The position numbers were made by a program, and so were the translations under genes. A DNA stretch of 54,051 nucleotides, taken from Balneolaceae bacterium (GTDB taxonomy: Bacteria; Bacteroidota; Rhodothermia; Balneolales; Balneolaceae). The notes beneath the pieces are model-generated. The model saw nothing but the letters and a program-made list of their open reading frames with translations, had not been told where the DNA came from and made no database searches. The stretch spans positions 1-54,051 of the forward strand of contig SKKO01000157.1 in assembly GCA_007123715.1 (NCBI GenBank). The letters run 5' to 3'. Each line of letters starts with the position of its first letter. Position 1 is the stretch's first letter. Below, piece by piece: positions 1-10,222 of the stretch.

Positions 1-194
1 AAAACCTTTCTTTTGCCATCTAGAACCTGTTCGATGCGGGATCCGTATGCCCTTATCACATTTAACGGTTTGAATGCGAGATAAGAATAAACTGAAGAAG
101 GATGCCCGGTTAGCTGAGATTCCAGCAATATGACCTCTTCATTCCTGAAGTGTTCTACTAATGAATCAATTAAATACCGGTCAGAACTTTTCAT
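1..194 (-). CDS. Partial chorismate-binding enzyme N-terminus (TrpE/PabB-like), truncated by window edge
   Basis: Reverse-strand translation MKSSDRYLIDSLVEHFRNEEVILLESQLTGHPSSVYSYLAFKPLNVIRAYGSRIEQV resembles the N-terminal region of anthranilate/aminodeoxychorismate synthase component I; no stop before the edge. Not in the ORF track. Confidence 0.5.
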   Translation of the reverse strand, partial: MKSSDRYLIDSLVEHFRNEEVILLESQLTGHPSSVYSYLAFKPLNVIRAYGSRIEQVLDGKRKV

Positions 195-361
195 GGTTTG
201 AGGATACGGTTTTCTCAATCAATCGCAAATGATTGTCAAATGTATTGGGTCGATAACATACTGTCACTGTCACTCAAAATCTCATAAATAAAATTCTGTT
301 GGTCATTTCAATCTTAAGGCTATGCTGTTTAACTTAAGTAAATTATTCAGAACATTATTTT

Positions 362-1456
362 ATGTATAAATTCCTGTTCAGGCCGCTTCTTTTCAGGCTA
401 ACTTCCGATTATGCCCATGAGATAACCATCAAATCGGCATCTTTACTGGGTAATTACAAATGGCTTCAGAAATCCACAGAAGCACTATATGGATATTCCA
501 ATAGGTCTCTGGAGCAAAAAATAGGTGGCCTCAGGTTTCCGAACCCCATCGGGCTGGCCGCAGGTTTCGATAAAAACGGAACTGCTGCCCCGTTTATGCA
601 AAGCCTGGGTTTCGGATTTATTGAAATCGGCAGTGTTACCGCGAATTCATGTATAGGAAATCCAAAGCCCAGAACGTTCAGGCTTACTGAAGATAAATCG
701 CTGATTAACCGCCTTGGACTGAATAATGAGGGGGCCTTAACGATTGCAAGAAGGCTAAAATACCGTGAGCTTACCATTCCAATGGGCATTAATATAGCCA
801 AAACACATGATCCTTCGATAACAGGAGAAAAAGCTATCGAAGATTACCGAACAAGTTTTGAACTGGTAAAAAATATAGCTGATTACATTACATTGAATAT
901 TTCCTGTCCAAATACAACCGAGGGAAAAACCTTTGAAGAACCGGAAGCTCTGGATTATTTACTGCAATCTCTGGGTATCGAAAATGATGCCAGCCTCCCC
1001 CCCGTTTTTATTAAATTTTCGGTTGACCTTGACGACAGTCAGCTTCTCGAACTCCTTGATATCTGTGAAGGCTATACTATTGAAGGCTATGTAGCAACGA
1101 ATACATCTTCTTTAAGAGACAACTTGCAAACTTCTGAATCGGTAGTCCATAGAATGGGCAAGGGAGGTTTAAGCGGCAGGGCCATAAGTAAAAAAAGTAC
1201 CGCCACTATCGAAAAAATTCATTCCTACACAAAGGGTCTTAAAACCATTATCGGTGTTGGGGGAATAAGCAGCACGGAGGATGCTATTGAAAAACTGAAG
1301 GCCGGTGCCGACCTGCTTCAAATCTACACCGGGCTTGTATATGAAGGCCCTGCACTTGTAAAAAAAATAAACCGGGGGCTGGTAGCTTACATGGAAAAAC
1401 ATGGTATTGACCACGTTTACCATATTCGGAAAATCAAAAATTTACAGGGAAAGTAA
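362..1456 (+). CDS. pyrD: Dihydroorotate dehydrogenase (quinone), class 2
   Basis: PIGLAAGFDKNG, TLNISCPNTTEGK with catalytic Ser, GVGGISSTEDAIEKLKAGADLLQIYTG. Confidence 0.95.
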   Translation: MYKFLFRPLLFRLTSDYAHEITIKSASLLGNYKWLQKSTEALYGYSNRSLEQKIGGLRFPNPIGLAAGFDKNGTAAPFMQSLGFGFIEIGSVTANSCIGNPKPRTFRLTEDKSLINRLGLNNEGALTIARRLKYRELTIPMGINIAKTHDPSITGEKAIEDYRTSFELVKNIADYITLNISCPNTTEGKTFEEPEALDYLLQSLGIENDASLPPVFIKFSVDLDDSQLLELLDICEGYTIEGYVATNTSSLRDNLQTSESVVHRMGKGGLSGRAISKKSTATIEKIHSYTKGLKTIIGVGGISSTEDAIEKLKAGADLLQIYTGLVYEGPALVKKINRGLVAYMEKHGIDHVYHIRKIKNLQGK

Positions 1457-4190
1457 AAGTACATTCAACTGGTTCATTCAAATCGGCCGGTGTAAACCGC
1501 AAAAGCCTATCGATTGCTGCCTCTATTGACTGGGGAATCCCTGACCTGTCCATACCGTCAATTTGTTCATAATTCAGAATAGTTCCATCCGGATCAACTT
1601 CAAATAAATAACGTACTTCTCCCCTCATAGACAGATTTTGCGTCCATGATGGGAATGTAATCGAATCCATAAACCCGGTAACACCTCCCTCCGTCTGCAC
1701 ATGAAATCCTAAATTCTCACAGATTTGTAATTCGCTCATCTCATAAGAGGGTATATCTTCAAAATCTCCGGCTCCAATATCAGGGGCCATAGGTTCAGGG
1801 ACGGTTTCTTCTATTACGGGTTTCTCAAGTGTTTGCTGCAAAATCCGTACCCTTGGCATTACATCTGCCGATGCATAATAGGTTTCAATATGCCTGAGAA
1901 TTGATCGTGTACTGTCCCAATAAGCTCCTTCGAATGGAAATATTTCCGACAAATCCGGCACAGTAAATGTTGAATCCGCAATTTGCTGCCAAAACAGGAT
2001 TTCCTGCTCGGAGATAGTACTATCCCGAAGCATAATCATTGATGAATCTGTTAATGCTGCAAATTCAGCCTTTTTATGATTCAGGGAATCCTGTACGGCA
2101 AACCATTCACGAATCGCTTCCCCGGATTCGTCAACTTGTTGCGCTGCCTTCATATACTCCCCGGCAGCCTCAAAGAGTAAAATAGCCCGTTGTGAGTCAT
2201 TCGCACCATTATCTGCAAGTTTAATCAACTCTTCGGCCCTTTGATGGGCCAGGCTATCTTCAATCCCGGAAATGATACCATGATACAAATTCTCAATATT
2301 TAAAATTTCCCCGGTTTCGGGTATAGTAATAACAATATCCAGTCTTTCAGCCAATCTTTGTGAATAGACAGAATTTGGTTCGAGTTCATATAGTTTTTCA
2401 AACCAGGAGAGTGCCATTTCCCTATTCCCCTGCAAAAGTTCAATTTCAGCAAGTGTGTACATCGACATCACTACAAGATTTTTTTGCGGTGATTCATTAG
2501 CCACTTTTTGATAATAAACCCTGGCACTGTCGGGCTCATCAAGCGACATAAAGAAAACATTGGCCAATTTGTACTGCAGTTCCAGTATTTCATATTTCAT
2601 CGCTTTTTGTTCTTCTTCATCAAAGGGAACATCGCTTAAATCCACTGTCGGTAACACTCCGGCTGATGTGCTCTTCTCAGCTATTGTTATCACTTCGTTT
2701 TCAGTGCCCATAACAATCATCTGATCAAAACGACTTCCACTCACATCAGCCCTTCTTCTCCAGTTATCAGCGAGCGGGCGGTCACCCCACACAGCCTGAA
2801 ACTGAAGGCTGGCATCTGCAAGCATTGGCTGGCTCATGACATTCAGAAAACCGTGTTCAGTTATTAAGTCAGCATCAGCAATCTGTTCAGTTTCATCTGC
2901 CACAATCATCCTGTCTCTCTGTTGCTGTATAAGGATAAGCTCCTGTTCAAGGTTATCCATTTCAATTTGTTGTAATTTTGCCACTAAAGCGTCTAATTCA
3001 TCCTGTCCAAGATTTGCAATGCCGATAAGGCTGTCTTTCCTGGTAATTTGAGCTCTGATCGATGCATATTGGCCAAATGAATCGGCAAGTTCGCGGGCAT
3101 TGAAGTTTTGGGGAAGCAGGTTTGCATCAACTCTCTGAGATGCTGCCGAATCGAAATATGCCGCTGCGAGCGTATAATTGCTAAGCTGGTCTCGATGAAT
3201 TTCTCCAATACCAAAATATGTTTTTGCTCTTGTGAGATTACCAGGTGCCTGAATTCTGTCCTGCAATACCTGATTGTAGCTTGTTATAGCCATTTCAGGA
3301 TAACCACGAAGCTGCTGAGTTCGTGCAATCTCATACTGAAGTTCGTTCCTGTATTCGTAAAACTTATCATCCCGTCTCATCTGTCGATAGAGCGATTCTG
3401 CCAGATCGTAATTACCGATTCTTCGCGAAACTTCGGCTTGTTTACGTTTGGCATTAAACTCAAGATCATAACTGACCCTGAGTTCTGTAACCTGTGCATA
3501 GGCATAGAGTGCCTGTGTTTCGAGCCCCAGTGCTTCAAAATTCTGGCCAAGTAAAAAGAATCCTCTGGCTTGCATTTCCCTGTTTTCCAGGGTCACTAAT
3601 GCGCTCTGCAAATAATCGATGGATTGTTCATAATTTCCTGTGGCAACATGGAGCTGTGCCAGTACGGCATCGATTTCGGCAAGAAGTCCGGCGTTCCAGT
3701 CACCCGATATTTCAGCGTCTATCTCGAGAAAGCGAATGCCCTCATGATAATTTGACAACTCGAGATAAGTAAGCCCTTGCCAAAGTATACCCTCACCCCG
3801 GAGGTCTCCCTCTGCAAGGGTTGAAAGCTCCTGAAATTTTTCAAGTGCTGAAAAAAACTCAGATCTGTAATAAAAGGATTTTCCAATAAGAGCGATAGCC
3901 GGTAAGGCAAATTTCGATTCTTCATGGTTTCTGAGTATCGAACTACCCCGTTCAATTGCCAGTTCAAAATCGACAAGCCCGGCATTTGTAGGAGCAAGGT
4001 GAATACGTACCGGATGTATCGGGTTTATTGAGGGTGTCTGTCTTTGATTCTTTTTAATACCCTCATTGTAAAACTGTTTGGCATTATAGAAGGTATTGTA
4101 ATAGGCGGTAAAGTCTTTCCATCCCTGTTTAAGTGTGGAACAGCCTGAGAATAGCAAAATAGCCAGAATTATGTATGCTGCTTTTTTCAC
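1434..4190 (-). CDS. TPR-repeat lipoprotein with TonB-C-like C-terminus (PorW/SprE-like)
   Basis: Lipobox LLFSGCS, AYYNTFYNAKQFYNEG N-terminus, many TPR-like helical pairs, C-terminal MRGEVRYLFEVDPDGTI...FTPAD resembling a TonB C-terminal domain. Confidence 0.7.
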   Translation of the reverse strand: MKKAAYIILAILLFSGCSTLKQGWKDFTAYYNTFYNAKQFYNEGIKKNQRQTPSINPIHPVRIHLAPTNAGLVDFELAIERGSSILRNHEESKFALPAIALIGKSFYYRSEFFSALEKFQELSTLAEGDLRGEGILWQGLTYLELSNYHEGIRFLEIDAEISGDWNAGLLAEIDAVLAQLHVATGNYEQSIDYLQSALVTLENREMQARGFFLLGQNFEALGLETQALYAYAQVTELRVSYDLEFNAKRKQAEVSRRIGNYDLAESLYRQMRRDDKFYEYRNELQYEIARTQQLRGYPEMAITSYNQVLQDRIQAPGNLTRAKTYFGIGEIHRDQLSNYTLAAAYFDSAASQRVDANLLPQNFNARELADSFGQYASIRAQITRKDSLIGIANLGQDELDALVAKLQQIEMDNLEQELILIQQQRDRMIVADETEQIADADLITEHGFLNVMSQPMLADASLQFQAVWGDRPLADNWRRRADVSGSRFDQMIVMGTENEVITIAEKSTSAGVLPTVDLSDVPFDEEEQKAMKYEILELQYKLANVFFMSLDEPDSARVYYQKVANESPQKNLVVMSMYTLAEIELLQGNREMALSWFEKLYELEPNSVYSQRLAERLDIVITIPETGEILNIENLYHGIISGIEDSLAHQRAEELIKLADNGANDSQRAILLFEAAGEYMKAAQQVDESGEAIREWFAVQDSLNHKKAEFAALTDSSMIMLRDSTISEQEILFWQQIADSTFTVPDLSEIFPFEGAYWDSTRSILRHIETYYASADVMPRVRILQQTLEKPVIEETVPEPMAPDIGAGDFEDIPSYEMSELQICENLGFHVQTEGGVTGFMDSITFPSWTQNLSMRGEVRYLFEVDPDGTILNYEQIDGMDRSGIPQSIEAAIDRLLRFTPADLNEPVECTFTFPVNF

Positions 4191-4227
4191 TTCATGTTAA
4201 CGCAGGTAAAAATGAATCCGTATTTAT

Positions 4228-5667
4228 TTATGCGGTTTCTATGGTGCTTACTTTTATCATATTGGTTCTGCCCCTTTTTGCCAGAGGAATACCGGTTGCA
4301 ATAATTACCCTGTCACCGTCATTCACCATCCCGTTATCGATGAGAAAGTTCTCCATCATGTTGATACTCATATCTGTATCAAAGATTTCATCTATTTTAA
4401 CAGATTGCACACCCCATACAAGGTTAAGCTGTCGCCTTACAATCTGGCTTTCTGTAAATGCGATGATGGGCACTTTTGGACGAAACTTAGCAACACGTTT
4501 GGCTGTATTTCCGGAATGGGTAATGGTGCTTATGATTTTTGCATCCACATTTTCGGCCAGTGTTACACAGGAGAATGCGAGTGATTCAATAACCTGTTTC
4601 TCTTTCCAGTCAGGTTTTCGGTATTTAAGGCTGTAATAAATGGTTGATGTATTCTCTTCTACCGATTGAATGATTTTCACCATGGTCTTAACAGCCTCAA
4701 CAGGATATTTGCCCGCAGCGGTCTCGCCAGATAGCATTACGGCGTCGGTACCATCTACAACGGCATTGGCTACATCCGAACTTTCAGCACGTGTGGCCCT
4801 GGGATTGATAATCATGGAATCGAGCATTTGAGTAGCGGTAATTACAGGTTTACCCGCTACTCTGCACCGCTCAATGATATTTTTTTGGATCAGCGGCACC
4901 TGCTCACTCGGGATTTCAATTCCAAGGTCTCCCCTTGCCACCATAATACCGTCGGCTTCCTCAATAATTTCATCGATAACACGAACAGCTTCAGGTTTTT
5001 CGATTTTTGCAATAATAGCTGCATTACTCCCTTTGGCCCTGATTCTTGAAATCACATCCTGAATATCACGAGCCGAACGCACAAAAGACATTGCTACAAA
5101 ATCAACTCCTACACTTAAACCGAATTCTAGGTCTTCGATATCTTTTTCTGTTAGTGATGCCATCGAAATTTTAACATCCGGCAGATTTACCCCTTTTCGT
5201 GACTTCAGCAAGCCACCTACAACAACTTTCGCCGTAAGGTCTCTTTCATGTTTTTTTATGATTTTCAACTCAATCAACCCATCGTCAATGAGAATCTGAT
5301 TCCCCTCTTCCGCATCTTCAACCAACCCTCCATAATCAATTGGGATGATATTTTCATCTCCAATGATATCATCCGGAGTAAGTTTAATAAGTTGTCCGGT
5401 AATAATCTCCTGCCCGCCGTCTTTCATCTGGCCTACACGGATTTTAGGGCCCTGTAAATCCATGAGTACCGGGAGAGAGTATTTATATTTTTTTGCAACT
5501 TTACGAACCAGACTAATAGTTTTTTTATGGCCTTCGTGAGTTCCATGGGAAAAATTTATTCTCACAACGTTCATACCTGCACGGAGTAAACTCTCGATGG
5601 TTTCTTCTGTATTGCTGCTGGGGCCTAACGTGCAAACTATTTTCGTTCTTCGCGCACTACTTAACAT
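4228..5667 (-). CDS. pyk: Pyruvate kinase
   Basis: RRTKIVCTLGPSS, MNVVRINFSHGTHE, MVARGDLGIEIPSEQVPLIQK, KPVITATQMLDSM. Confidence 0.97.
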   Translation of the reverse strand: MLSSARRTKIVCTLGPSSNTEETIESLLRAGMNVVRINFSHGTHEGHKKTISLVRKVAKKYKYSLPVLMDLQGPKIRVGQMKDGGQEIITGQLIKLTPDDIIGDENIIPIDYGGLVEDAEEGNQILIDDGLIELKIIKKHERDLTAKVVVGGLLKSRKGVNLPDVKISMASLTEKDIEDLEFGLSVGVDFVAMSFVRSARDIQDVISRIRAKGSNAAIIAKIEKPEAVRVIDEIIEEADGIMVARGDLGIEIPSEQVPLIQKNIIERCRVAGKPVITATQMLDSMIINPRATRAESSDVANAVVDGTDAVMLSGETAAGKYPVEAVKTMVKIIQSVEENTSTIYYSLKYRKPDWKEKQVIESLAFSCVTLAENVDAKIISTITHSGNTAKRVAKFRPKVPIIAFTESQIVRRQLNLVWGVQSVKIDEIFDTDMSINMMENFLIDNGMVNDGDRVIIATGIPLAKRGRTNMIKVSTIETA

Positions 5668-5818
5668 AAAATTGTGTTCAATTTGAAAATTTTATAAATA
5701 GATAATAAAAAACCATCCAAAGGTAAGCAATTATATGACAGATATGCTGTTATATTAATGCAATTATTGGCTGAGTTTTTTTGTTTAATTAATCTCAAAC
5801 TAACATAATTTCAGTACA

Positions 5819-7237
5819 TTGAAGAGAAAATTTTACCTACTACTTATTCCCGTACTCCTTTCAGTGTACGCGGCAGGCTGTGTTCGTTCTGCAAATCCCG
5901 ACGTTGAAAGAGGTTCTTTTTTCCAGTTTCAGGATGGTTTTCCTGAGGTAAGGATGTCGTCTATTGGGCTTCTAAGCGAAACAGATGAAGCGCTTATTAA
6001 CGTTACGACGGATATTGTTCTCGGAAGTCTTATTTACTCCACACACGACGATGTTCGTTCGGCCGATGTTACAATTGAAATCCGAATACTGGAGATTGAA
6101 GGAGATTTTTCAAAAAATATTCGGAGAGATTTTTCTGTTGAATCCAGTTTTGAAGGGAGTTACCTAAGCCAGGATGTGTTTACAAACAACGAAGAAATTG
6201 TGGTGAAACCGGGAGTATTCGAAGTTCAGGTTTCCGTTCTCGATCGCACATCAGGGAGGGCATCTACCCGGCGGGCGGAAGCTGAAATACCTGACCCCTC
6301 TGACCCCCAAATTAATGTGACTACGGTGAGGCTTCTTGCAAAAAATTCCAGCCCCGCCGAATCAGATTTCTTCCCGATTACAACGTATACCGTTTCTACA
6401 GCCCTCGACAGCCTCAAGTTTTTGTTCCAGGTTACCAATAATGACATGGAAGACCCTCTCGAAATCAATTCAAGGCTTATTCAGTTTAATGCAGACAGCA
6501 CTGCAGCACGCCCAATGAATTTTAATAATTACAGTCCGTCAACATTACCTTACATTGGAGTGGATATGAGAAATCCACAGGAGATCGATGCTATAACCCG
6601 AAGGCTGGATCAGCCAGGAAGCGTTTTAATTGAATTCAAATACGCAATGTTTGAACGCGGCAACTACCGCTTTGAGGTTGAAACGGTTAATGAATCCGGT
6701 GAACAGCTCTATAAAGCCCGTGATTTCGCAATCATGAGCGAAAACTATCCTGCTGTAGTATCACCAAGGGAACTTGCGGGACCACTGATATACCTAATGG
6801 ATCGCAGGGACCATGAGCGGATGATGCAAATCGAGGATCCCGATTCACTCAAAGAAGCGATCGACAGGTTCTGGCTGTCGAATATCGGTAATATGAACCA
6901 GGCAAAAGCTGTTATCAGTCTGTATTATGAACGAGTTGAACAGGCAAACAAGCAGTTTACCACATTTAAAGAAGGTTGGAAAACTGACCTTGGAATGGTG
7001 TATATATTATTTGGACCACCATGGTATGTTGACCGGTTCCTGAATACCTTTATATGGTCTTACTCTTATGACAGAACAGATCCCCGGTACAACTTCACCT
7101 TTGAAAGGCCAAATATGAGGAATGAATTCTTTCCATTCGACAATTACCTGCTGCAAAGAAACCAGGGATATTTTAATGTACAGTACAGGCAGATACAATT
7201 GTGGCTTACAGGAGGGATTTTAACCACAAGAATTTAA
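5819..7237 (+). CDS. GWxTD domain-containing lipoprotein (TTG start)
   Basis: Signal/lipobox AAGCVR; C-terminal FKEGWKTDLGMVYILFGPPWYVD matches the GWxTD signature. Confidence 0.85.
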   Translation: MKRKFYLLLIPVLLSVYAAGCVRSANPDVERGSFFQFQDGFPEVRMSSIGLLSETDEALINVTTDIVLGSLIYSTHDDVRSADVTIEIRILEIEGDFSKNIRRDFSVESSFEGSYLSQDVFTNNEEIVVKPGVFEVQVSVLDRTSGRASTRRAEAEIPDPSDPQINVTTVRLLAKNSSPAESDFFPITTYTVSTALDSLKFLFQVTNNDMEDPLEINSRLIQFNADSTAARPMNFNNYSPSTLPYIGVDMRNPQEIDAITRRLDQPGSVLIEFKYAMFERGNYRFEVETVNESGEQLYKARDFAIMSENYPAVVSPRELAGPLIYLMDRRDHERMMQIEDPDSLKEAIDRFWLSNIGNMNQAKAVISLYYERVEQANKQFTTFKEGWKTDLGMVYILFGPPWYVDRFLNTFIWSYSYDRTDPRYNFTFERPNMRNEFFPFDNYLLQRNQGYFNVQYRQIQLWLTGGILTTRI

Positions 7238-7362
7238 TTTTGCTCAAAAGTACCAAAATCATTCCATGAATTAGGAATATCGGATATTCCATTTTTACTT
7301 CGTTGACCTTTCCGGGATCTGTTACCCTCGTTGAGGATCTGAACAGTCAATGATTTTTTTTG

Positions 7363-7392
7363 AAATCCCGATTTTCGTGTAAACCGGGATTT
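7363..7392. terminator. Putative bidirectional terminator between convergent genes
   Basis: Inverted repeat AAATCCCG (7363-7370) / CGGGATTT (7385-7392), preceded by a T-run. Confidence 0.6.
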
Positions 7393-7415
7393 TGTTCAAA
7401 TCAAGCGGTTATTGT

Positions 7416-7862
7416 CTAACCTTCATCCTGTTTTATAAATGCATCAAAAACCATCAATAAATCCTGTGCAACTTCTTCCCGGGTTCTGCCTTCAATACGG
7501 TGGCGGGGAATCATTGCTTTCACTTTTCCATCAACAAAAAAAGTAAATGAGGGGGATGACGGAGGATATTCACTGAAATATTCTCTTGCCCGGGCTGTAG
7601 CTTCCTTGTCTTGTCCGGCAAAAACAGTTACAAGCTGATCAGGTTTTTGATCTGCTTTTTCAAGTGCTATGGATAGTCCCGGCCTTGCATTACCGGCCGC
7701 ACAACCACAAACTGAATTTATTGCCATGAGCATGGTACCTTTATTATACTCCTGCATGGCGCGGTCAACTTCTTCTGGTGTTTTAAGCTCTTCTGCACCA
7801 ATATCCGTGAGTTCCTTTCTCATCCATGAAACGTCAGGTCCGATTCCAAATCCAAATTGCAT
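7416..7862 (-). CDS. BrxA/BrxB family bacilliredoxin
   Basis: SVCGCAAGNARPGL motif and typical 148-aa length. Confidence 0.88.
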   Translation of the reverse strand: MQFGFGIGPDVSWMRKELTDIGAEELKTPEEVDRAMQEYNKGTMLMAINSVCGCAAGNARPGLSIALEKADQKPDQLVTVFAGQDKEATARAREYFSEYPPSSPSFTFFVDGKVKAMIPRHRIEGRTREEVAQDLLMVFDAFIKQDEG

Positions 7863-8266
7863 AATTCTTTACGTTTAATTTTTATTATTTTGCCCAAATA
7901 TAAGGATTTCTATAGATATTTTGTCCATACGTTTCCAATGGATTATCATTTATAATCATTTAAAAGTGATAGGCTTGCAATTTATATAACGGCATTTGTT
8001 TTATCAAAAAAGAATAAATTGGCATTATGATACCAATAAATTGCTCTGCATGAATAGAAGAGCTGATCACCATTTTAGAAGATGTTTCATGATTGAATTC
8101 CAGCGGCCGGCAAAATCCTATTTTTTGATTTATATTATCACTCAATTAATGTATCTAAAAAATATGAGTGCAGGCGTCTCGTTCGCATACGATTGTATAC
8201 CCCTTATGTGATGAACAGATAAAAATAAAATATGCACTAACTTACTTGATCAATCGTTCCTAAATC

Positions 8267-9070
8267 ATGAATTTTACACGACACTTTTTTCTCCTGCTCT
8301 CATTTGCTTTCATCACAGCCTGTTCAGGCACCAAACAAATTACTGTTCACGACAGTGATATGCCAATTATTATTGACGGTTCACTTTCCGATTGGGATAC
8401 CGGTTCAACATCATTAAATAATTCGGATGAAATTCAATACTTCGCTACAAGACAAGGAAACTATCTATACGTTTTTGTCGATGTACGAAGTATTTATAAA
8501 GATCATTCCATACGCCAGATGGGTATGACGGTTTATCTTAGTAATTCTGAAGATTCTCGAAGAAGTGTGGGTATTGGTTTCCCACCCGGAACATTCAATC
8601 TGCTTAGGCAATACCCAAATGCATTTAATGGATTTACTACAGATCTGGAATGGGGCCGTAAACCGGAAAATATCGAATTGATGAGTGAACTTTCCAAAGA
8701 CCTGTTTTCAAAAGTTGTGATTGTTGAACGATTCGATGGCAGCAGCAGGCCGGAGTACGGGTTTGCTGAACTATCGCAGGTAGAAATTGACGGTTTTGAA
8801 ATTGCTACTGATACAGAAAGGAGACTTCTTTCTTTAGAGATAAAAATTCCACTTGACGGTGGCTCACTATACAACGTAAGAAATGAGGATCTCTGGATCG
8901 GATTCGCAATAGAACCACCAGTTTTCAGATTCAGGGAAGAAAACCAAACGATGTCACCAAGACAACAGACTTCTGTGTATGGGTATGGTTATGGGCAACG
9001 TGCTCCACGTCAAAGTGCAAGAAGATCTATCCCTTCGCAGGAAGACTGGTTTATTTTACGCTTAAGATAA
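8267..9070 (+). CDS. Lipoprotein with CBM9/DOMON-like ligand-binding fold, function unknown
   Basis: Lipobox ITACSG; IIDGSLSDWDTG resembles the opening of CBM9-like domains. Confidence 0.55.
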   Translation: MNFTRHFFLLLSFAFITACSGTKQITVHDSDMPIIIDGSLSDWDTGSTSLNNSDEIQYFATRQGNYLYVFVDVRSIYKDHSIRQMGMTVYLSNSEDSRRSVGIGFPPGTFNLLRQYPNAFNGFTTDLEWGRKPENIELMSELSKDLFSKVVIVERFDGSSRPEYGFAELSQVEIDGFEIATDTERRLLSLEIKIPLDGGSLYNVRNEDLWIGFAIEPPVFRFREENQTMSPRQQTSVYGYGYGQRAPRQSARRSIPSQEDWFILRLR

Positions 9071-9075
9071 AAAAA

Positions 9076-9098
9076 GCACTCAGTGGTGTTCTGAGTGC
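9076..9098. terminator. Rho-independent terminator between convergent genes
   Basis: GCACTCAG / CTGAGTGC hairpin flanked by A-run and T-run. Confidence 0.8.
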
Positions 9099-9129
9099 CT
9101 TTTATTTTTTTATCCTTTAACTGGTAGAA

Positions 9130-9738
9130 TCAGATAGCAGCTTTGTAATTTTCATTTACCTGATCCCAGTTTACCACATTCCAGATCGCACTCAGGTAAT
9201 CAGGACGCCGGTTCTGATAGTTGAGATAATAGGCATGTTCCCAAACATCCACACCGAAAATAGGTGTTAACCCATCCATATAAGGGCTGTTCTGGTTGGG
9301 CGTGGATACAACACTCAGTTTCCCGTTGTCATCCACACACAGCCAGCCCCATCCTGATCCAAACTGCCCGGCTGCTGCAGCGTTGAATTTATCTTTGAAT
9401 TGCTCAAAGCCGCCAAAATCTTCATCGATGGCGTCAGCGAGTTCTCCGGCCGGTACACCACCTCCATTTGGTGACAAAACCGTCCAAAAGAGATTATGAT
9501 TTGCGTAACCGCCACCATTGTTAATAATTGCCTGTCTTTTGTCTTCGGGTACTTCATCAATTCTTCTGAGGACTTCTTCAATAGGCAGTTCCGCAAACTC
9601 GTGACCTTCAAGAGCAGCATTCAGTTTTGTGGTATATCCCTGATGATGCTTTCCGTGATGTATCTCCATTGTTTGTGCATCAATACTCGGTTCAAGCGCA
9701 TCATGTGCGTAGGGTAAATCAGGTAGTTCGTAAGCCAT
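9130..9738 (-). CDS. sodA: Superoxide dismutase (Fe/Mn family)
   Basis: [48 protein letters not shown]. Confidence 0.93.
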   Translation of the reverse strand: MAYELPDLPYAHDALEPSIDAQTMEIHHGKHHQGYTTKLNAALEGHEFAELPIEEVLRRIDEVPEDKRQAIINNGGGYANHNLFWTVLSPNGGGVPAGELADAIDEDFGGFEQFKDKFNAAAAGQFGSGWGWLCVDDNGKLSVVSTPNQNSPYMDGLTPIFGVDVWEHAYYLNYQNRRPDYLSAIWNVVNWDQVNENYKAAI

Positions 9739-10222
9739 TTCTTTATTCTTTTTGATTTTAATTATTGTTTATCAAACACACTCCGATTCAATGTGTTACT
9801 CTGTTATGTCTTATGTAAATAATATGAAATTCACCGTTAATCGTTCCAGTTTTTTTGTTTTTATTGATATAACCGGATGATTCGCGGCAGAACAGTGTGA
9901 ATGGGTCTGATATATGAATTTTTTTGTGAACGAAAAGGCAAAAAATATCCCTGTACTTTCTGTGTTTATCAACTGAAGATATTCCCCTTGAATAAGGACA
10001 AACTGATGATTTTCATTAACAATTCTTCGATCTGCCTGTCTCAAGATAAGGGTAATCGTAACAACCGGGATGTTTACACCATTTTGATAATCATTTGGTT
10101 CGATTATAGGACGTATCCATACAAATTATTCCTTAATCAATAATTCGTGATATCTTTGCAGGAATTGTAGGTGAATTTCTTCTATCTTTCAACACATATA
10201 ATCTGAACGAGAATATTTTACT

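Noticed and set aside
3108-3554. 148-aa Cys-rich plus-strand ORF opposite the TPR lipoprotein
   Set aside because: Its Cys codons arise from the opposite strand's composition; no motif spacing typical of a real Cys-rich protein.
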